Shown: positions 33,373 to 42,566 of the stretch, piece by piece
Layout: each line of letters begins with the position of its first letter
Position numbering within the stretch: the first letter of the stretch is position 1
Assembly (NCBI RefSeq): GCF_013215705.1
Contig: NZ_JABSQR010000020.1
Coordinates: 1 to 64,000 of the forward strand
Source of the DNA: Moritella sp.
GTDB lineage: Bacteria; Pseudomonadota; Gammaproteobacteria; Enterobacterales; Moritellaceae
DNA: 64,000 nucleotides
Reading direction: 5' to 3'
Position numbers and translations under genes: made by a program
The notes under the pieces: model-generated
The model's database searches: none
The model's input: the letters and a program-made list of their open reading frames with translations, nothing else
What the model was told of the DNA's origin: nothing

Positions 33373-34866
33373 ATGAGCACGGAAGTTGAAATAAAATTTG
33401 TTGTTAAACCACAGGTTAAGTCACAATTAGAAAAACTATTAGCTAATTATGTGATAATTGAGCAGGCTGTTAAGCCTTTATCTAATACCTATTTTGATAC
33501 AACGACATCCCAATTTCGTCAATTCGACTTTGGTTTACGCACGCGTAAAAGTTTAAATTTTGCCGAGCAAACGATTAAAACCGCCGGCATTGTGCGTGGC
33601 GGGTTACATCAGCGCCCAGAATATAATTTACCCTTAGTTGGTGACGTACCAACATTGGTGGATTTTCCCGCGGGAATATGGCCGCCAGAGACCAATGTAG
33701 CCCAATTACAGGCAGATCTTGTCGATTTATTCACCACAGATTTTGAACGGACTATGTGGCATATACAGTTGTCTAACAGTGCTGAGATTGAAGTGGTATT
33801 TGATCAAGGTATGGCGCGCAGTGGTGACAATAGCTACCCGATCTGTGAAATTGAATTAGAATTGGTGCGCGGTACTATTGCTGATCTCTTTACACTAGCC
33901 CAGCAGATCACCCAATTAGATAACGTGCGTTTGGGTAATGTCAGTAAAGCAAAACGAGGTTATCAACTCGCGGGTTTATATCATCCTAAAGTTAAGCCCC
34001 TGGTGCTAACGATACCGAAACGCGAAGCAGAAACCTTAGCCGATATATTTTTAACGACACTGACTCAAAGTTATGCGCATTGGCAGCATCATGAACAGTT
34101 GTATTTGGATACTCAGGATATCGCTGCACTCGGAGAAGTATTAGTTGGGGTAACCTTGATCCAACAGACCATGCAAACGTATATTAATATCTTGCCTGAG
34201 ATTGCCCTTAAGCAGACGGAATTAAATTGGTTGCAACAGCAGTTGTCAAATGTTGATTGTGCGACACAATTACAGCATGTGCTGATCCATAATGGCCAAT
34301 TGATTCGTAAATTCCCAGAACATAAGCGCATTAGTAAAGAGTTACAAGCACTACAAAGCAGTTATATTGATTTTACCGACATTGACACACTGTTTAATAG
34401 CGCAAGATATGCCCGCATTATGCTGGCGGTCAGTCAGTTATTAAGCCAAGGTTTAAGCAGTGTCAAGCTTGATAGTGGTAATATTCTGTCATTTTCAAAT
34501 AGTCATTTACAAGCAAGTTGGCAAAATGTACTTGATTCGCCTTTATCAGAAGCGCAATTGGATGCTGCTGGTTATTTACAGCTGCAGACAAAATTAAAAC
34601 AAAACTTGTTAACTGGGCACTGTTTTAGCCACCATTATGCATCTGAATGTCGTGATAAATTTCGGTTACCTTGGCAAGATATTTTGCAAGGCATTGAGGA
34701 TTTAGCGGTATTAGATATGTTGATGATCGTGGTTCGGCAACAACCGGAAGCGATTGCGTTGCAAATTAATAAGCTGTTAGACCGTCGTCAGCATTCATTA
34801 CTGGATGCGATGGAGCAAACGCGGCATCAAGCATTAACCATGCGCCCCTATTGGTTAACAGAGTAA
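33373..34866 (+). CDS. ygiF: YgiF-like inorganic triphosphatase (CYTH-CHAD protein)
   Basis: 497 aa. The N-terminal CYTH domain (about 1-200) begins with the signature EVEIKF. It has further charged strands (TYFDT, FGLRTRK, EIELELV) that line the triphosphate tunnel and bind Mg. The remainder is a helical CHAD domain with scattered His, Arg and Lys residues suited to binding polyphosphate. E. coli YgiF hydrolyses inorganic triphosphate. In E. coli glnE follows directly; here five minus-strand genes lie between them (34987-38327). Confidence 0.92.
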   Translation: MSTEVEIKFVVKPQVKSQLEKLLANYVIIEQAVKPLSNTYFDTTTSQFRQFDFGLRTRKSLNFAEQTIKTAGIVRGGLHQRPEYNLPLVGDVPTLVDFPAGIWPPETNVAQLQADLVDLFTTDFERTMWHIQLSNSAEIEVVFDQGMARSGDNSYPICEIELELVRGTIADLFTLAQQITQLDNVRLGNVSKAKRGYQLAGLYHPKVKPLVLTIPKREAETLADIFLTTLTQSYAHWQHHEQLYLDTQDIAALGEVLVGVTLIQQTMQTYINILPEIALKQTELNWLQQQLSNVDCATQLQHVLIHNGQLIRKFPEHKRISKELQALQSSYIDFTDIDTLFNSARYARIMLAVSQLLSQGLSSVKLDSGNILSFSNSHLQASWQNVLDSPLSEAQLDAAGYLQLQTKLKQNLLTGHCFSHHYASECRDKFRLPWQDILQGIEDLAVLDMLMIVVRQQPEAIALQINKLLDRRQHSLLDAMEQTRHQALTMRPYWLTE

Positions 34867-34986
34867 ATAAGTGGTGAGCAGTGGCATGTAGATGTCACTG
34901 TCACTGATTATTAATAGTTAATAGCTCATTCTCTCACCCCACAGGGCGAGATACCAATGAGAGCCGATAAAGTCTCGTTTGACGGG

Positions 34987-35307
34987 TTATTCTGAAAATT
35001 TCACCAGATCTTCAATCACTAATTTTTTAATTTCTAATTGCTGCTCTGGTTGTAAGCCATATTTTTCAGCTAACTCAATATAATCTTGGTTGTTTAACGA
35101 CACGGTCAGACGCGGTCTTTTCGGCCGTTTATTCACGGTTAAACCGAGAATGTCGCGGATCTGTTCTGATGGGCTTAAGTTATGATCTAGCGCCGCTTTT
35201 CGGATCTTGTATTGGATCTTTTCATCCATATCAAATGCTACCTGAACCGCTTTCATCGCCTTCTGGGACGATAGCCATTTTTCCGGTAACTCACGTGATT
35301 TAACCAT
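34987..35307 (-). CDS. Small basic protein, probable tandem ribbon-helix-helix
   Basis: 106 aa. I do not recognise a named family. Two segments each look like one ribbon-helix-helix unit, a short strand followed by two helices. The first is AVQVAFDMDEKIQYKIRKAA then LSPSEQIRDILGL (about 21-56). The second is RLTVSLNNQDYIELAEKYG then QPEQQLEIKKLVIEDLV (about 64-103). A KRPKRPR linker joins them. Such a protein could bind a palindromic operator as one polypeptide. It is the last gene of the yjfI-yjfJ-yjfK unit, 24 bases after yjfK, and the matched palindromes in the yjfI promoter make autoregulation a reasonable guess. Confidence 0.7.
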   Translation of the reverse strand: MVKSRELPEKWLSSQKAMKAVQVAFDMDEKIQYKIRKAALDHNLSPSEQIRDILGLTVNKRPKRPRLTVSLNNQDYIELAEKYGLQPEQQLEIKKLVIEDLVKFSE

Positions 35308-35330
35308 TTTTAATCTGCCTTGTACTGTGT

Positions 35331-35972
35331 TTATGCTATTGGCCAGTATCCAGTAATACTGTCATTACCAAGCTGTACGGTCAAGTACACATCTGTATCA
35401 CCGTTATTATGTACCATAATATCGATTAGTTTGTTTTCTTTAGCGTCATGTAAGTGATAAAACTCAAACTCCCGGCCTGGGTTTTTATCGGTATATTGCG
35501 ACGGCGCTGAGGTTCTAAAGTCGGTTCTATGGTGATAACCGACAGTAGCAATATCTTGCTGGTAATAACGTTCAGCATGCCAATCACCTAACGAGACGGG
35601 CAGTTGGCTAGGTAACTCAGTAAAACCTTCTTCGAACACATCACTAAATAAGTCTAAATCGAATAACTGTGAGACTTCTTCACGTGTGAGCTCCAGACTG
35701 AGTTGGAAATTGTTGTGATCGTGACCAGGCAGGGATAACCAAACATACGTCTGCTGTTCACCTTGTAGCTTAAAGCGTGGGTAATGTTGGTGTTCGAACT
35801 CCAGTGTTTCAACCGCGATCACTTCAAATTTTTGCTGACGTACTTCACTGGGTAAAGTGAAACTGTCGCTAAATTCGATAATATCACCAATAATTAACTT
35901 GCTGGCGTGGTTGAGGTCGCGGGTTGGGGTTGTTGCTGCGGATTTTTTAAATAATTTTTTGAAGAAGCTCAT
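35331..35972 (-). CDS. yjfK: YjfK-like DUF2491 family protein
   Basis: 213 aa from the ATG at 35972 (MSFFKKLFKKS), with AGGA upstream; the longer in-frame start is not supported. After a short basic N-terminus the protein is soluble and beta-rich, with conserved-looking LIIGDIIEFSDSF, FKLQGEQQTYVWL and a C-terminal DVYLTVQLGNDSITGYWPI. DUF2491 (YjfK) is encoded beside DUF2170 and a PspA homologue in E. coli and many proteobacteria; no activity is established. It sits between yjfJ and the small RHH-like gene. Confidence 0.85.
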   Translation of the reverse strand: MSFFKKLFKKSAATTPTRDLNHASKLIIGDIIEFSDSFTLPSEVRQQKFEVIAVETLEFEHQHYPRFKLQGEQQTYVWLSLPGHDHNNFQLSLELTREEVSQLFDLDLFSDVFEEGFTELPSQLPVSLGDWHAERYYQQDIATVGYHHRTDFRTSAPSQYTDKNPGREFEFYHLHDAKENKLIDIMVHNNGDTDVYLTVQLGNDSITGYWPIA

Positions 35973-36107
35973 TATTATTCCTGTCATATAGCTGAATGAC
36001 AAAAAGGAACAGCTCGTTTTCACGTCGGCTGTTCCTATTAAAAATTAATGGCGTTGTTGCTGCGCCATTAACGTTATGGCTGTGATCAGTCTATTTTGTT
36101 ATTAAGT

Positions 36108-36800
36108 TTAGCTATTTTGCTTTGCTTTCAAACGTTCTAGTACCGAGTTAGCGCTGCTTTGCTGCTGGCCAATACCTGCTTCAGCTAGTTTCGCTTTTAA
36201 TGATTGGTCGCTGCCTTCTGCTTGTAATTCATCAGCGGCAAGCATACGATCATCAAAATCTTGCTGTTTTTGCTTGATGCGCTCGAGTGAATCTTTGGCA
36301 CTGAGCAGTTTTGAATTGCTGGCGCTAAAATTGTCAGTGATAGCGGATGTGGCTTTTTGTACGCTATCAGTGGTTTTCACCATCGTTAGTTGGCGTTGAT
36401 GCTCAGACAATTGACGTTCACTTCTCTTCACTAAGTCTTTTAGTTTCGTTGCGCTGCTGGTAAAGCTATCTAGATTTTGTTGCTGTTCGATAACTTCTTG
36501 CTCTAGTTGCGCAATTTTTTCAGCAACTTCTAGCGCTAACGCTTCGTTACCGGCATTTAATGCTTGTACCGCATAACCTTCGTGCTCTGTTAGGTTAGCT
36601 TTAACCCGATCAAGCTCACGGCTTGATTGCATTTGCTTTGCCATCACGTCCGTTAAATTACGTTTAGCATTGGTTAAATGCGTTTGGGCATCGCGAATTT
36701 CTTGTTCGAAGATACGCATTGAGTTTGCATCAACAATACCTTCACCTACTTCACGGGCGCCACCACGGATCGCGGTCATAATTTTCTTAAAAATGCTCAT
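36108..36800 (-). CDS. yjfJ: YjfJ, PspA/IM30 family membrane-stress protein
   Basis: 230 aa, almost entirely alpha-helical coiled coil. The N-terminal amphipathic segment MSIFKKIMTAIRGGAREV is followed by long charged heptads and ends at about residue 225. PspA/IM30 (Vipp1, ESCRT-III-like) proteins polymerise on membranes and protect them under stress. This paralogue is the YjfJ type, placed between DUF2170 and DUF2491 genes as in E. coli. The start follows the stop of yjfI by 23 bases. No pspB or pspC neighbours are present. Confidence 0.9.
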   Translation of the reverse strand: MSIFKKIMTAIRGGAREVGEGIVDANSMRIFEQEIRDAQTHLTNAKRNLTDVMAKQMQSSRELDRVKANLTEHEGYAVQALNAGNEALALEVAEKIAQLEQEVIEQQQNLDSFTSSATKLKDLVKRSERQLSEHQRQLTMVKTTDSVQKATSAITDNFSASNSKLLSAKDSLERIKQKQQDFDDRMLAADELQAEGSDQSLKAKLAEAGIGQQQSSANSVLERLKAKQNS

Positions 36801-36823
36801 AAACTTCTCCTTCGAAGTAGGGA

Positions 36824-37237
36824 TTAAACTAAATAATCTGATAATTCAGTAATAACTTCGAGACTGTTATCACTTAATACAACTAATTCATGCTCGATAT
36901 CGGCGATGGTGGACTGTACTGACAGTGCACCATAAACCACATACATATCGCCGATTTTAGCGAATGATGATAGCGGCATTGGGATGTTAAGTTCTAACAT
37001 CGCTTCTAGCATGTCGACTCGTTTTTCTGCTTTAACTTCGTTTTCGCCCCATAAATAAGCAATACAAAGAATTTGCTCATCAGTGACAGAAACAAAAATG
37101 GGAATTTCTTCACGACCTTCAACGTCGACTCGTAGTACATCAACATCACCAGAAATGGGGGTACAGTCAAACTTATAACCGGTGTCAGACTTGTCGCCAA
37201 GATCATTAAGATAATTTGCAATTTTATGTATGTTCAT
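36824..37237 (-). CDS. yjfI: YjfI, DUF2170 family protein
   Basis: 137 aa from the ATG at 37237, which has AGGA five bases away. Upstream in-frame ATGs (37255 and 37294) lie in the operator and promoter. It is a small soluble, acidic protein with FDCTPISGDVDVLRVDVEG and DMLEAMLELNIPMPLSSFA. DUF2170 proteins always keep company with YjfJ-type PspA; the biochemical role is unknown. It is the first gene of the yjfI-yjfJ-yjfK-RHH unit and has its own promoter with two palindromes (37251-37263, 37290-37302). Confidence 0.88.
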   Translation of the reverse strand: MNIHKIANYLNDLGDKSDTGYKFDCTPISGDVDVLRVDVEGREEIPIFVSVTDEQILCIAYLWGENEVKAEKRVDMLEAMLELNIPMPLSSFAKIGDMYVVYGALSVQSTIADIEHELVVLSDNSLEVITELSDYLV

Positions 37238-37250
37238 CTGGTTCCTTTTT

Positions 37251-37302
37251 GACATATTATGTCTAAGTAAGTTTAACTTTAAGCCCCAAGACATAATATG
37301 TC
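37251..37302 (-). promoter_or_regulatory. yjfI promoter with paired 13-bp palindromic operators
   Basis: GACATATTATGTC at 37251-37263 and its exact reverse complement at 37290-37302 are both GACATA-N-TATGTC palindromes with centres 39 bases apart. On the minus strand the distal copy contains TTGACA, followed after 17 bases by TAAAGT, a plausible -35/-10 pair. The proximal copy lies between that -10 and the yjfI ribosome binding site. This is the layout of a repressed promoter. Confidence 0.75.
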
Positions 37303-37430
37303 AAGCGACTTGCGCTTAATTTATACTATTTATAGCATTTATATATGTAACGATTACTTTGTTTGGTCCGGAAACTGATATAAAAGTTCATTGTATTCAT
37401 AAACTAGCTGCTATATCGCACGTCGAAACA

Positions 37431-38327
37431 TTAAATTAATAATGCCATAAGGATGACAGCGATGGATAAATTGATGGCCATATCCATCGCGGCGATGCCA
37501 ATGTTATTTTGTAAATCCACTTCTTTATTAATATTCACGCCATTGAGAATTATTTTTTTGGCGATGATGGCAAGGAGAGTAAAGGTGGTTAGCATCACCA
37601 AGCTAAACAGCATCCACGAGCCTAATGTGGTCAACAGATTGGCGGTATCATAATAGATATAGTTGCTGGCTATCGTTACCGCAATGGCCACCCCAATAAG
37701 ATAGCCGCCATGCCGCAGTGCCGCTGCAATATTATTATCTTTAAAAGCCTGTTGCATAGAAGTACCGAGATTGCCGCGTGAATAACGGTGTTCACGGTAA
37801 CGGGTCATGAGTAACATAATAGTTTGATAAATAAGGAAACCACAGAAGATCGCGATGAAGGTGATGAGTTCTAAGCCTTCAGCCCAAACCAGTGTCGAAC
37901 GAATAATGATGGCGGTGGAAATCGCGGCACAGGCATCGACAATCGCCACGGCGACGTTACGTCGGGCAATTTCGGCATTTTTATCGAGTCGATTGAGAGA
38001 GACGCGATCATGGATCCAGCGCCCCAGTTTGATCAGTACTAATCCGGCGAGCCCATACAGGCTCATCCCTAATATTTCGATGGGTAGCGTGGCGGCTTTT
38101 TCACCTGAAATAGCCCCAGAAAGCACGATGCCTAAACCAAAAATGGCACCCGCTAAACTAATACCAAAAGCAAAATTGTCACGCTTGGCCAGTTCGTCTA
38201 TGGTATCTATGTTGTCGACAGTGCCGGTGAAAAAGCGCATTGCGAATAAAAATGCTAAGGCGATGATGAGGTCGGCAAGTAAAAACAGCAACAGATCCGA
38301 CGACAAGAGAGTTTCAAACACAGACAT
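37431..38327 (-). CDS. yjfL: YjfL-like inner-membrane protein with two DUF350 units
   Basis: 298 aa with about eight hydrophobic helices, twice the size of E. coli YjfL (132 aa). It looks like two DUF350 repeats, FAFGISLAGAIFGLGIVLSG in the first half and a matching helix set with AALRHGGYLIGVAIAVTIAS in the second. DUF350 proteins are small membrane proteins that travel with PspA, DUF2170 and DUF2491 genes; a channel-like role has been suggested but not shown. It is upstream of yjfI on the same strand, with a separate promoter region of about 190 bases between them. Confidence 0.86.
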   Translation of the reverse strand: MSVFETLLSSDLLLFLLADLIIALAFLFAMRFFTGTVDNIDTIDELAKRDNFAFGISLAGAIFGLGIVLSGAISGEKAATLPIEILGMSLYGLAGLVLIKLGRWIHDRVSLNRLDKNAEIARRNVAVAIVDACAAISTAIIIRSTLVWAEGLELITFIAIFCGFLIYQTIMLLMTRYREHRYSRGNLGTSMQQAFKDNNIAAALRHGGYLIGVAIAVTIASNYIYYDTANLLTTLGSWMLFSLVMLTTFTLLAIIAKKIILNGVNINKEVDLQNNIGIAAMDMAINLSIAVILMALLI

Positions 38328-38496
38328 TAAAGGTTACCTTCTTTTACGATTTTAGCTGCCATAATCGTTTACTAATGATAAATTAATATCGCTAAGTAAT
38401 AGCATGTAAGGCATAGCATGTCTATCTGTGCATTGTTGATATAAACAGCCGGTTTAAATTGTTGAATTAATTGGATCTCAAGCCTTAATTATATGG

Positions 38497-41370
38497 ATGT
38501 CGTTTATGAGTACAGAATGTCAAATTGTTGATGTATTAGCGGATACAGGAAGTATGTATTGGCAGCGTTGGTGTGAGCGCAATGAGCGTGACTTAGCCTT
38601 ATTGTCTGCAGAACAAATTGCGCAGAGCCAACGGGTGTTTTCGTTAAGTGATTTTATTGCGGAAAGCTGTATTAACAATACTGGTTTACTTAACGATATT
38701 TGGCAGTCTGGTCTACTCTCACAAGTATCCCGAACTTCACACGTCGAAGCACACTTAAATGAGCAGTTAACGGCTTGTGATTCTGAACCGGCATTATTAC
38801 GTACGATACGAAAATTTCGCCGTTTCCATATGTGCATTATCGCTTGGCGAGAGCTATTACAATTAGCCCAGCTAACGGAAAGTTTTACCCACACCTCTCA
38901 CCTTGCTGACCGTTTAATTGAAGGTGCATTGGACTGGTTATATCAACTGCAATGTCAAGAGCAGGGCACACCTGTTAACCCCGAAGGCGTAAAGCAGCAG
39001 TTGGTTATTTTAGCAATGGGCAAGTTAGGGGGGGGCGAACTGAATTTCTCATCTGACATTGATCTTATTTTTACTTATCCAGAATCCGGCGAGACTGTCG
39101 GCGCTGGCCGTACGGTGACGAATCAAAAATTCTTCCAGCGCTTAGGCCAGCGATTAATTGCCGCATTACACCAAGTTACTGCCGATGGTTTTGCTTACCG
39201 TGTCGATATGCGTTTGCGTCCGTTTGGCGATTCTGGCCCCTTAGTCATGAGTTTTAATGCGTTTGAAGAATATTACCAGAACCAAGGTCGAGACTGGGAA
39301 CGCTATGCCATGGTGAAAGCCCGTGCTTTGGGTGGTAATGCAGAAACCAGAGTTGAACTCGAAAAAATGCTCCGTCCGTTTATCTATCGCCGTTATGTGG
39401 ATTTTAGTGCCATTGATGCGCTGCGTAATATGAAGGCCATGATTAAAGCAGATGTACGTCGTAAGGGATTGAAAGATAATATTAAGCTGGGTAGTGGTGG
39501 TATTCGAGAAGTTGAATTTGTGGCACAAACCTTTCAGCTTATTCGGGGTGGGCGTGAACCGGTACTACAAATTAAATCCTTGTTAGCAACGTTGAAAGTA
39601 TTGCAGTCGCTTGGTGAGATCTCTGCAGAGAGTTATACCGTACTTACCGACAGCTATTGTTACTTGCGCCAAGTCGAGAATATTCTCCAGCAAATAAATG
39701 ATACGCAGACACAAACCTTACCGCAGTCAGCGTTAGATCGCAGTCGGTTAATTAGTATATTAGGTTACGCTGATTGGGATAGTTTTTATGTGCATGTTTA
39801 TCAAGTGATGGCGGCGATCCATCGCGAGTTTAGTCAGGTGATTGGTGGGGATGATGAGGATAATGAAGAGTCACAACCAGCATTAGATTTATGGCATTTG
39901 GAGCTATCAACGGATGAAGTGGTCACTTTATTGGCTGAATATGGTTTAACACAGCAAGATGCACAAACTTTTGCGCACGACTTAAATCATTTTAAGAGCG
40001 ACTATGCCCGTAAAACCGTGGGCCCTCGAGGTCGACAAACGATAGAGAAATTATTGCCTAAGCTGCTATTTTCGATCCTGAAAGCGGATGACCCTGTGGC
40101 GTTGTTACCGCGTATTATTGCGTTGTTATTAAAGATCTTAAATCGCACTGCGTATTTAGAATTGTTAGTCGAAAATGACTTAGCATTAACCCAGTTATTA
40201 CGTTTATGTGGTGCGAGTCCTATGGTGGCGAAGCAGCTGTCGAGTCACCCGATTTTATTAGATGAGCTGTTGGTGCCATCGCATTTGTATCACCCCACGC
40301 CATTACATGAATATCGCAGTGAATTACGTCAGTTTATGTTACGTATCCCTGAAGAAGATCAGGAACAGCAGCTCGAAGCATTACGTCAATTTAAACAAAC
40401 CCAATTACTGCGTATTGCTGCCGCCGATATTGCCGGTGAGCTAGCGTTAATGAAAGTGAGTGATCACCTGACTTGGTTAGCGGAAGCTGTGATTGATAAC
40501 GTGGTCAACCTAGCATGGCAACAGTTAGAAGAGAAACACGGTATACCGCACAATGTCGTGGAAACTGGTGAGAAAGGTTTTGCCGTTGTCGCTTACGGTA
40601 AGCTGGGTGGTATTGAACTGGGTTATGGTTCGGATCTGGATCTGGTGTTCATTCATAATTGTGAAACTGCAGGTATGACCAACGGCGCCAAAGAGATTGA
40701 TAGTCGTCAGTTCTACCTACGTCTTGCGCAACGTATTATTCATATTTTTAGTACCCGCACCAGCACTGGTATTTTGTATGAAGTGGATATGCGTTTGCGT
40801 CCATCGGGTAACTCTGGGGTACTGGCTTGTCCGGTATCACGTTTCTTGGATTATCAGAGTAACGAAGCATGGACCTGGGAGCATCAATCATTAGTGCGTA
40901 CGCGTATTGTTTATGGTGATAAGTTGATTCAAAAACGGTTTAACGAGGTGAAACGCAGTATTCTTGCCAAACCGCGAGATACCGCCGAATTGCAAAAACA
41001 AGTGGTGGAAATGCGCTTGAAAATGCGTAACCATTTACTCACCGCCAATGCCGAACAATTTGATATTAAGCAATCATCTGGCGGCATTACCGATATTGAA
41101 TTTATGATGCAGTATATTGTGTTAAATCATGCAGCGCAGATACCCAAGCTGCAGCTGTGGCCTGATAATGTCCGTATTATTAGCCGTTGTGTGGCGGAAG
41201 GTTTAATTAGCCAAACATTGGGGGAGGATTTAACCGCAAGTTACTGCCAAATGCGTGATGAGATCCACCGACTTAATTTATTAGGTAAGAAAGGGATTGT
41301 TGCCAATAGTGAATTTACGGTGCAGCGAAAAGTCGTGACCGACTATTGGCAGCAGTTATTTGCGCTGTAG
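38497..41370 (+). CDS. glnE: GlnE, bifunctional glutamine synthetase adenylyltransferase/deadenylase
   Basis: 957 aa, the family's full length. It attaches AMP to, and removes AMP from, a Tyr of glutamine synthetase in response to GlnB (PII), tuning nitrogen assimilation. Both nucleotidyltransferase domains are intact: GKLGGGELNFSSDIDLIF for deadenylylation (about residue 175) and GKLGGIELGYGSDLDLVF for adenylylation (about 700). Each is followed by an MRLRP motif, and the helical PII-binding region lies between. ATG at 38506 (MSTECQ) is a possible alternative start. A terminator follows at 41379-41427. Confidence 0.97.
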   Translation: MSFMSTECQIVDVLADTGSMYWQRWCERNERDLALLSAEQIAQSQRVFSLSDFIAESCINNTGLLNDIWQSGLLSQVSRTSHVEAHLNEQLTACDSEPALLRTIRKFRRFHMCIIAWRELLQLAQLTESFTHTSHLADRLIEGALDWLYQLQCQEQGTPVNPEGVKQQLVILAMGKLGGGELNFSSDIDLIFTYPESGETVGAGRTVTNQKFFQRLGQRLIAALHQVTADGFAYRVDMRLRPFGDSGPLVMSFNAFEEYYQNQGRDWERYAMVKARALGGNAETRVELEKMLRPFIYRRYVDFSAIDALRNMKAMIKADVRRKGLKDNIKLGSGGIREVEFVAQTFQLIRGGREPVLQIKSLLATLKVLQSLGEISAESYTVLTDSYCYLRQVENILQQINDTQTQTLPQSALDRSRLISILGYADWDSFYVHVYQVMAAIHREFSQVIGGDDEDNEESQPALDLWHLELSTDEVVTLLAEYGLTQQDAQTFAHDLNHFKSDYARKTVGPRGRQTIEKLLPKLLFSILKADDPVALLPRIIALLLKILNRTAYLELLVENDLALTQLLRLCGASPMVAKQLSSHPILLDELLVPSHLYHPTPLHEYRSELRQFMLRIPEEDQEQQLEALRQFKQTQLLRIAAADIAGELALMKVSDHLTWLAEAVIDNVVNLAWQQLEEKHGIPHNVVETGEKGFAVVAYGKLGGIELGYGSDLDLVFIHNCETAGMTNGAKEIDSRQFYLRLAQRIIHIFSTRTSTGILYEVDMRLRPSGNSGVLACPVSRFLDYQSNEAWTWEHQSLVRTRIVYGDKLIQKRFNEVKRSILAKPRDTAELQKQVVEMRLKMRNHLLTANAEQFDIKQSSGGITDIEFMMQYIVLNHAAQIPKLQLWPDNVRIISRCVAEGLISQTLGEDLTASYCQMRDEIHRLNLLGKKGIVANSEFTVQRKVVTDYWQQLFAL

Positions 41371-41378
41371 TTAAACGA

Positions 41379-41427
41379 AAAAATCCTATTGATGTGCACA
41401 TTACCGTGTTTCATCAATAGGATTTTT
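41379..41427. terminator. Bidirectional terminator between glnE and lpxL
   Basis: AAAAATCCTATTGATG (41379-41394) and CATCAATAGGATTTTT (41412-41427) are exact 16-base reverse complements with a 17-base loop, between two convergent genes. Confidence 0.9.
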
Positions 41428-41455
41428 ATTTATTGGTCTATGTTTATGTAACCGA

Positions 41456-42412
41456 TTACTTATACAAGCTCGGCTCACCTTCTGGACGGGTTTTAAAGCG
41501 GCGATGCAACCACATGTATTGCGGCACCTGCTCTAAAATAGATTTTTCACATTCTTTATTACAGATAGTGGCATCTTCCACTTCGTTCCCAGTTGGGAAA
41601 TTTTCCAGTGGTGCACGGATCGTTAACTTGTAACGGCCATCCGGCAGACGACAAGACGATGCAGGGTAGGTTTTCGTATTTTTACCCGAGGCAAACAGTG
41701 TGGTACCGGTAATGGTACAGGCTTTATCAACCGCAAAGAAGGGCACAAATACGCTGCGACGAGGACCATAATCATGGTCTGGGGCATACCATAGTGGTTC
41801 ACCTTCATCGAGTACGCGTAACATGCCTTTGATATCTCGGCGATTGATTAAGGCTTTATTTGACAGGGTGCGACCACGGCATTGTAAATATTCCATCAAT
41901 GGATTTTTGTTCGGACGATAGATTGCATAGGCTGGTCGTAATAGACCAAAGATACGCGCTGATATTTCCAGCGATAAAAAATGCGATCCCAAGATCAGCA
42001 TACCGTTACCATCCGCTTTGGCTTGGTCGATATGTTCTTGTCCTTCGATAACCATATTTTGCTTAATACGCCAATCAGGCCAGAACCAGGCATTGGCAGT
42101 ATCAATAACGGCTAAACCTGTGTATTCAAAATTTTCTTTTGCTAATGCCGTAATTTCGTCAACAGATTTATCCGGAAAACTCAGTGCTAGGTTTTGTTGC
42201 GCTGTTTTTAGACGCTTGGGTACAATTTTCGCGACCAATCGGCCTAACGCACGACCCAGAACATTTTGAATATTGTTCGGTAATAAGGAGATAAACCACA
42301 AAACAGTGGCAGCTAACAGTAATGGCCAGTGTTTAGGATGCAGAAATCGTCCTTCAAACTTGGTATTTTCTTTACTTACCATGGGGGTGTTGGTTTTATT
42401 CTTGTCTGTCAT
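41456..42412 (-). CDS. lpxL: LpxL-type lipid A lauroyl acyltransferase
   Basis: 318 aa inner-membrane enzyme that adds a secondary acyl chain to Kdo2-lipid IVA. One N-terminal membrane helix (HWPLLLAATVLWFISLLP) precedes the acyltransferase fold. The catalytic H-x4-E is HFLSLE, followed by IYRPNKNPL. The block WYAPDHDYGPRRSVFVPFFAV and the C-terminal QYMWLHRRFKTRPEGEPS match LpxL more closely than LpxM. The residue range is normal for the family. Cold-adapted bacteria often use an LpxP variant for palmitoleate, so substrate choice is not decided by sequence alone. Confidence 0.9.
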   Translation of the reverse strand: MTDKNKTNTPMVSKENTKFEGRFLHPKHWPLLLAATVLWFISLLPNNIQNVLGRALGRLVAKIVPKRLKTAQQNLALSFPDKSVDEITALAKENFEYTGLAVIDTANAWFWPDWRIKQNMVIEGQEHIDQAKADGNGMLILGSHFLSLEISARIFGLLRPAYAIYRPNKNPLMEYLQCRGRTLSNKALINRRDIKGMLRVLDEGEPLWYAPDHDYGPRRSVFVPFFAVDKACTITGTTLFASGKNTKTYPASSCRLPDGRYKLTIRAPLENFPTGNEVEDATICNKECEKSILEQVPQYMWLHRRFKTRPEGEPSLYK

Positions 42413-42517
42413 GGAAACATCTCATTCGCGCGAGTTAATATTATAAATACAAGCAAGTAACTTATATTTATACGTTTAATTGGTTTGTGTTTGGCTGTTA
42501 CAGAAGATTTTAGTTAT

Positions 42518-42545
42518 AAAAAAGGCGACACACATGGTCGCCTGG
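42518..42545 (-). terminator. Terminator after tolC
   Basis: AGGCGAC (42523-42529) pairs with GTCGCCT (42537-42543). Read on the minus strand the stem is followed by a run of T residues (42522-42518). Confidence 0.85.
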
Positions 42546-42566
42546 ATATTCAGTGTTACGTTTTAC

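Noticed and set aside
37237-37294. Upstream starts for yjfI (ATG at 37294 or 37255)
   Set aside because: They fall in the promoter/operator region. The ATG at 37237 has a strong ribosome binding site and the family-like N-terminus.
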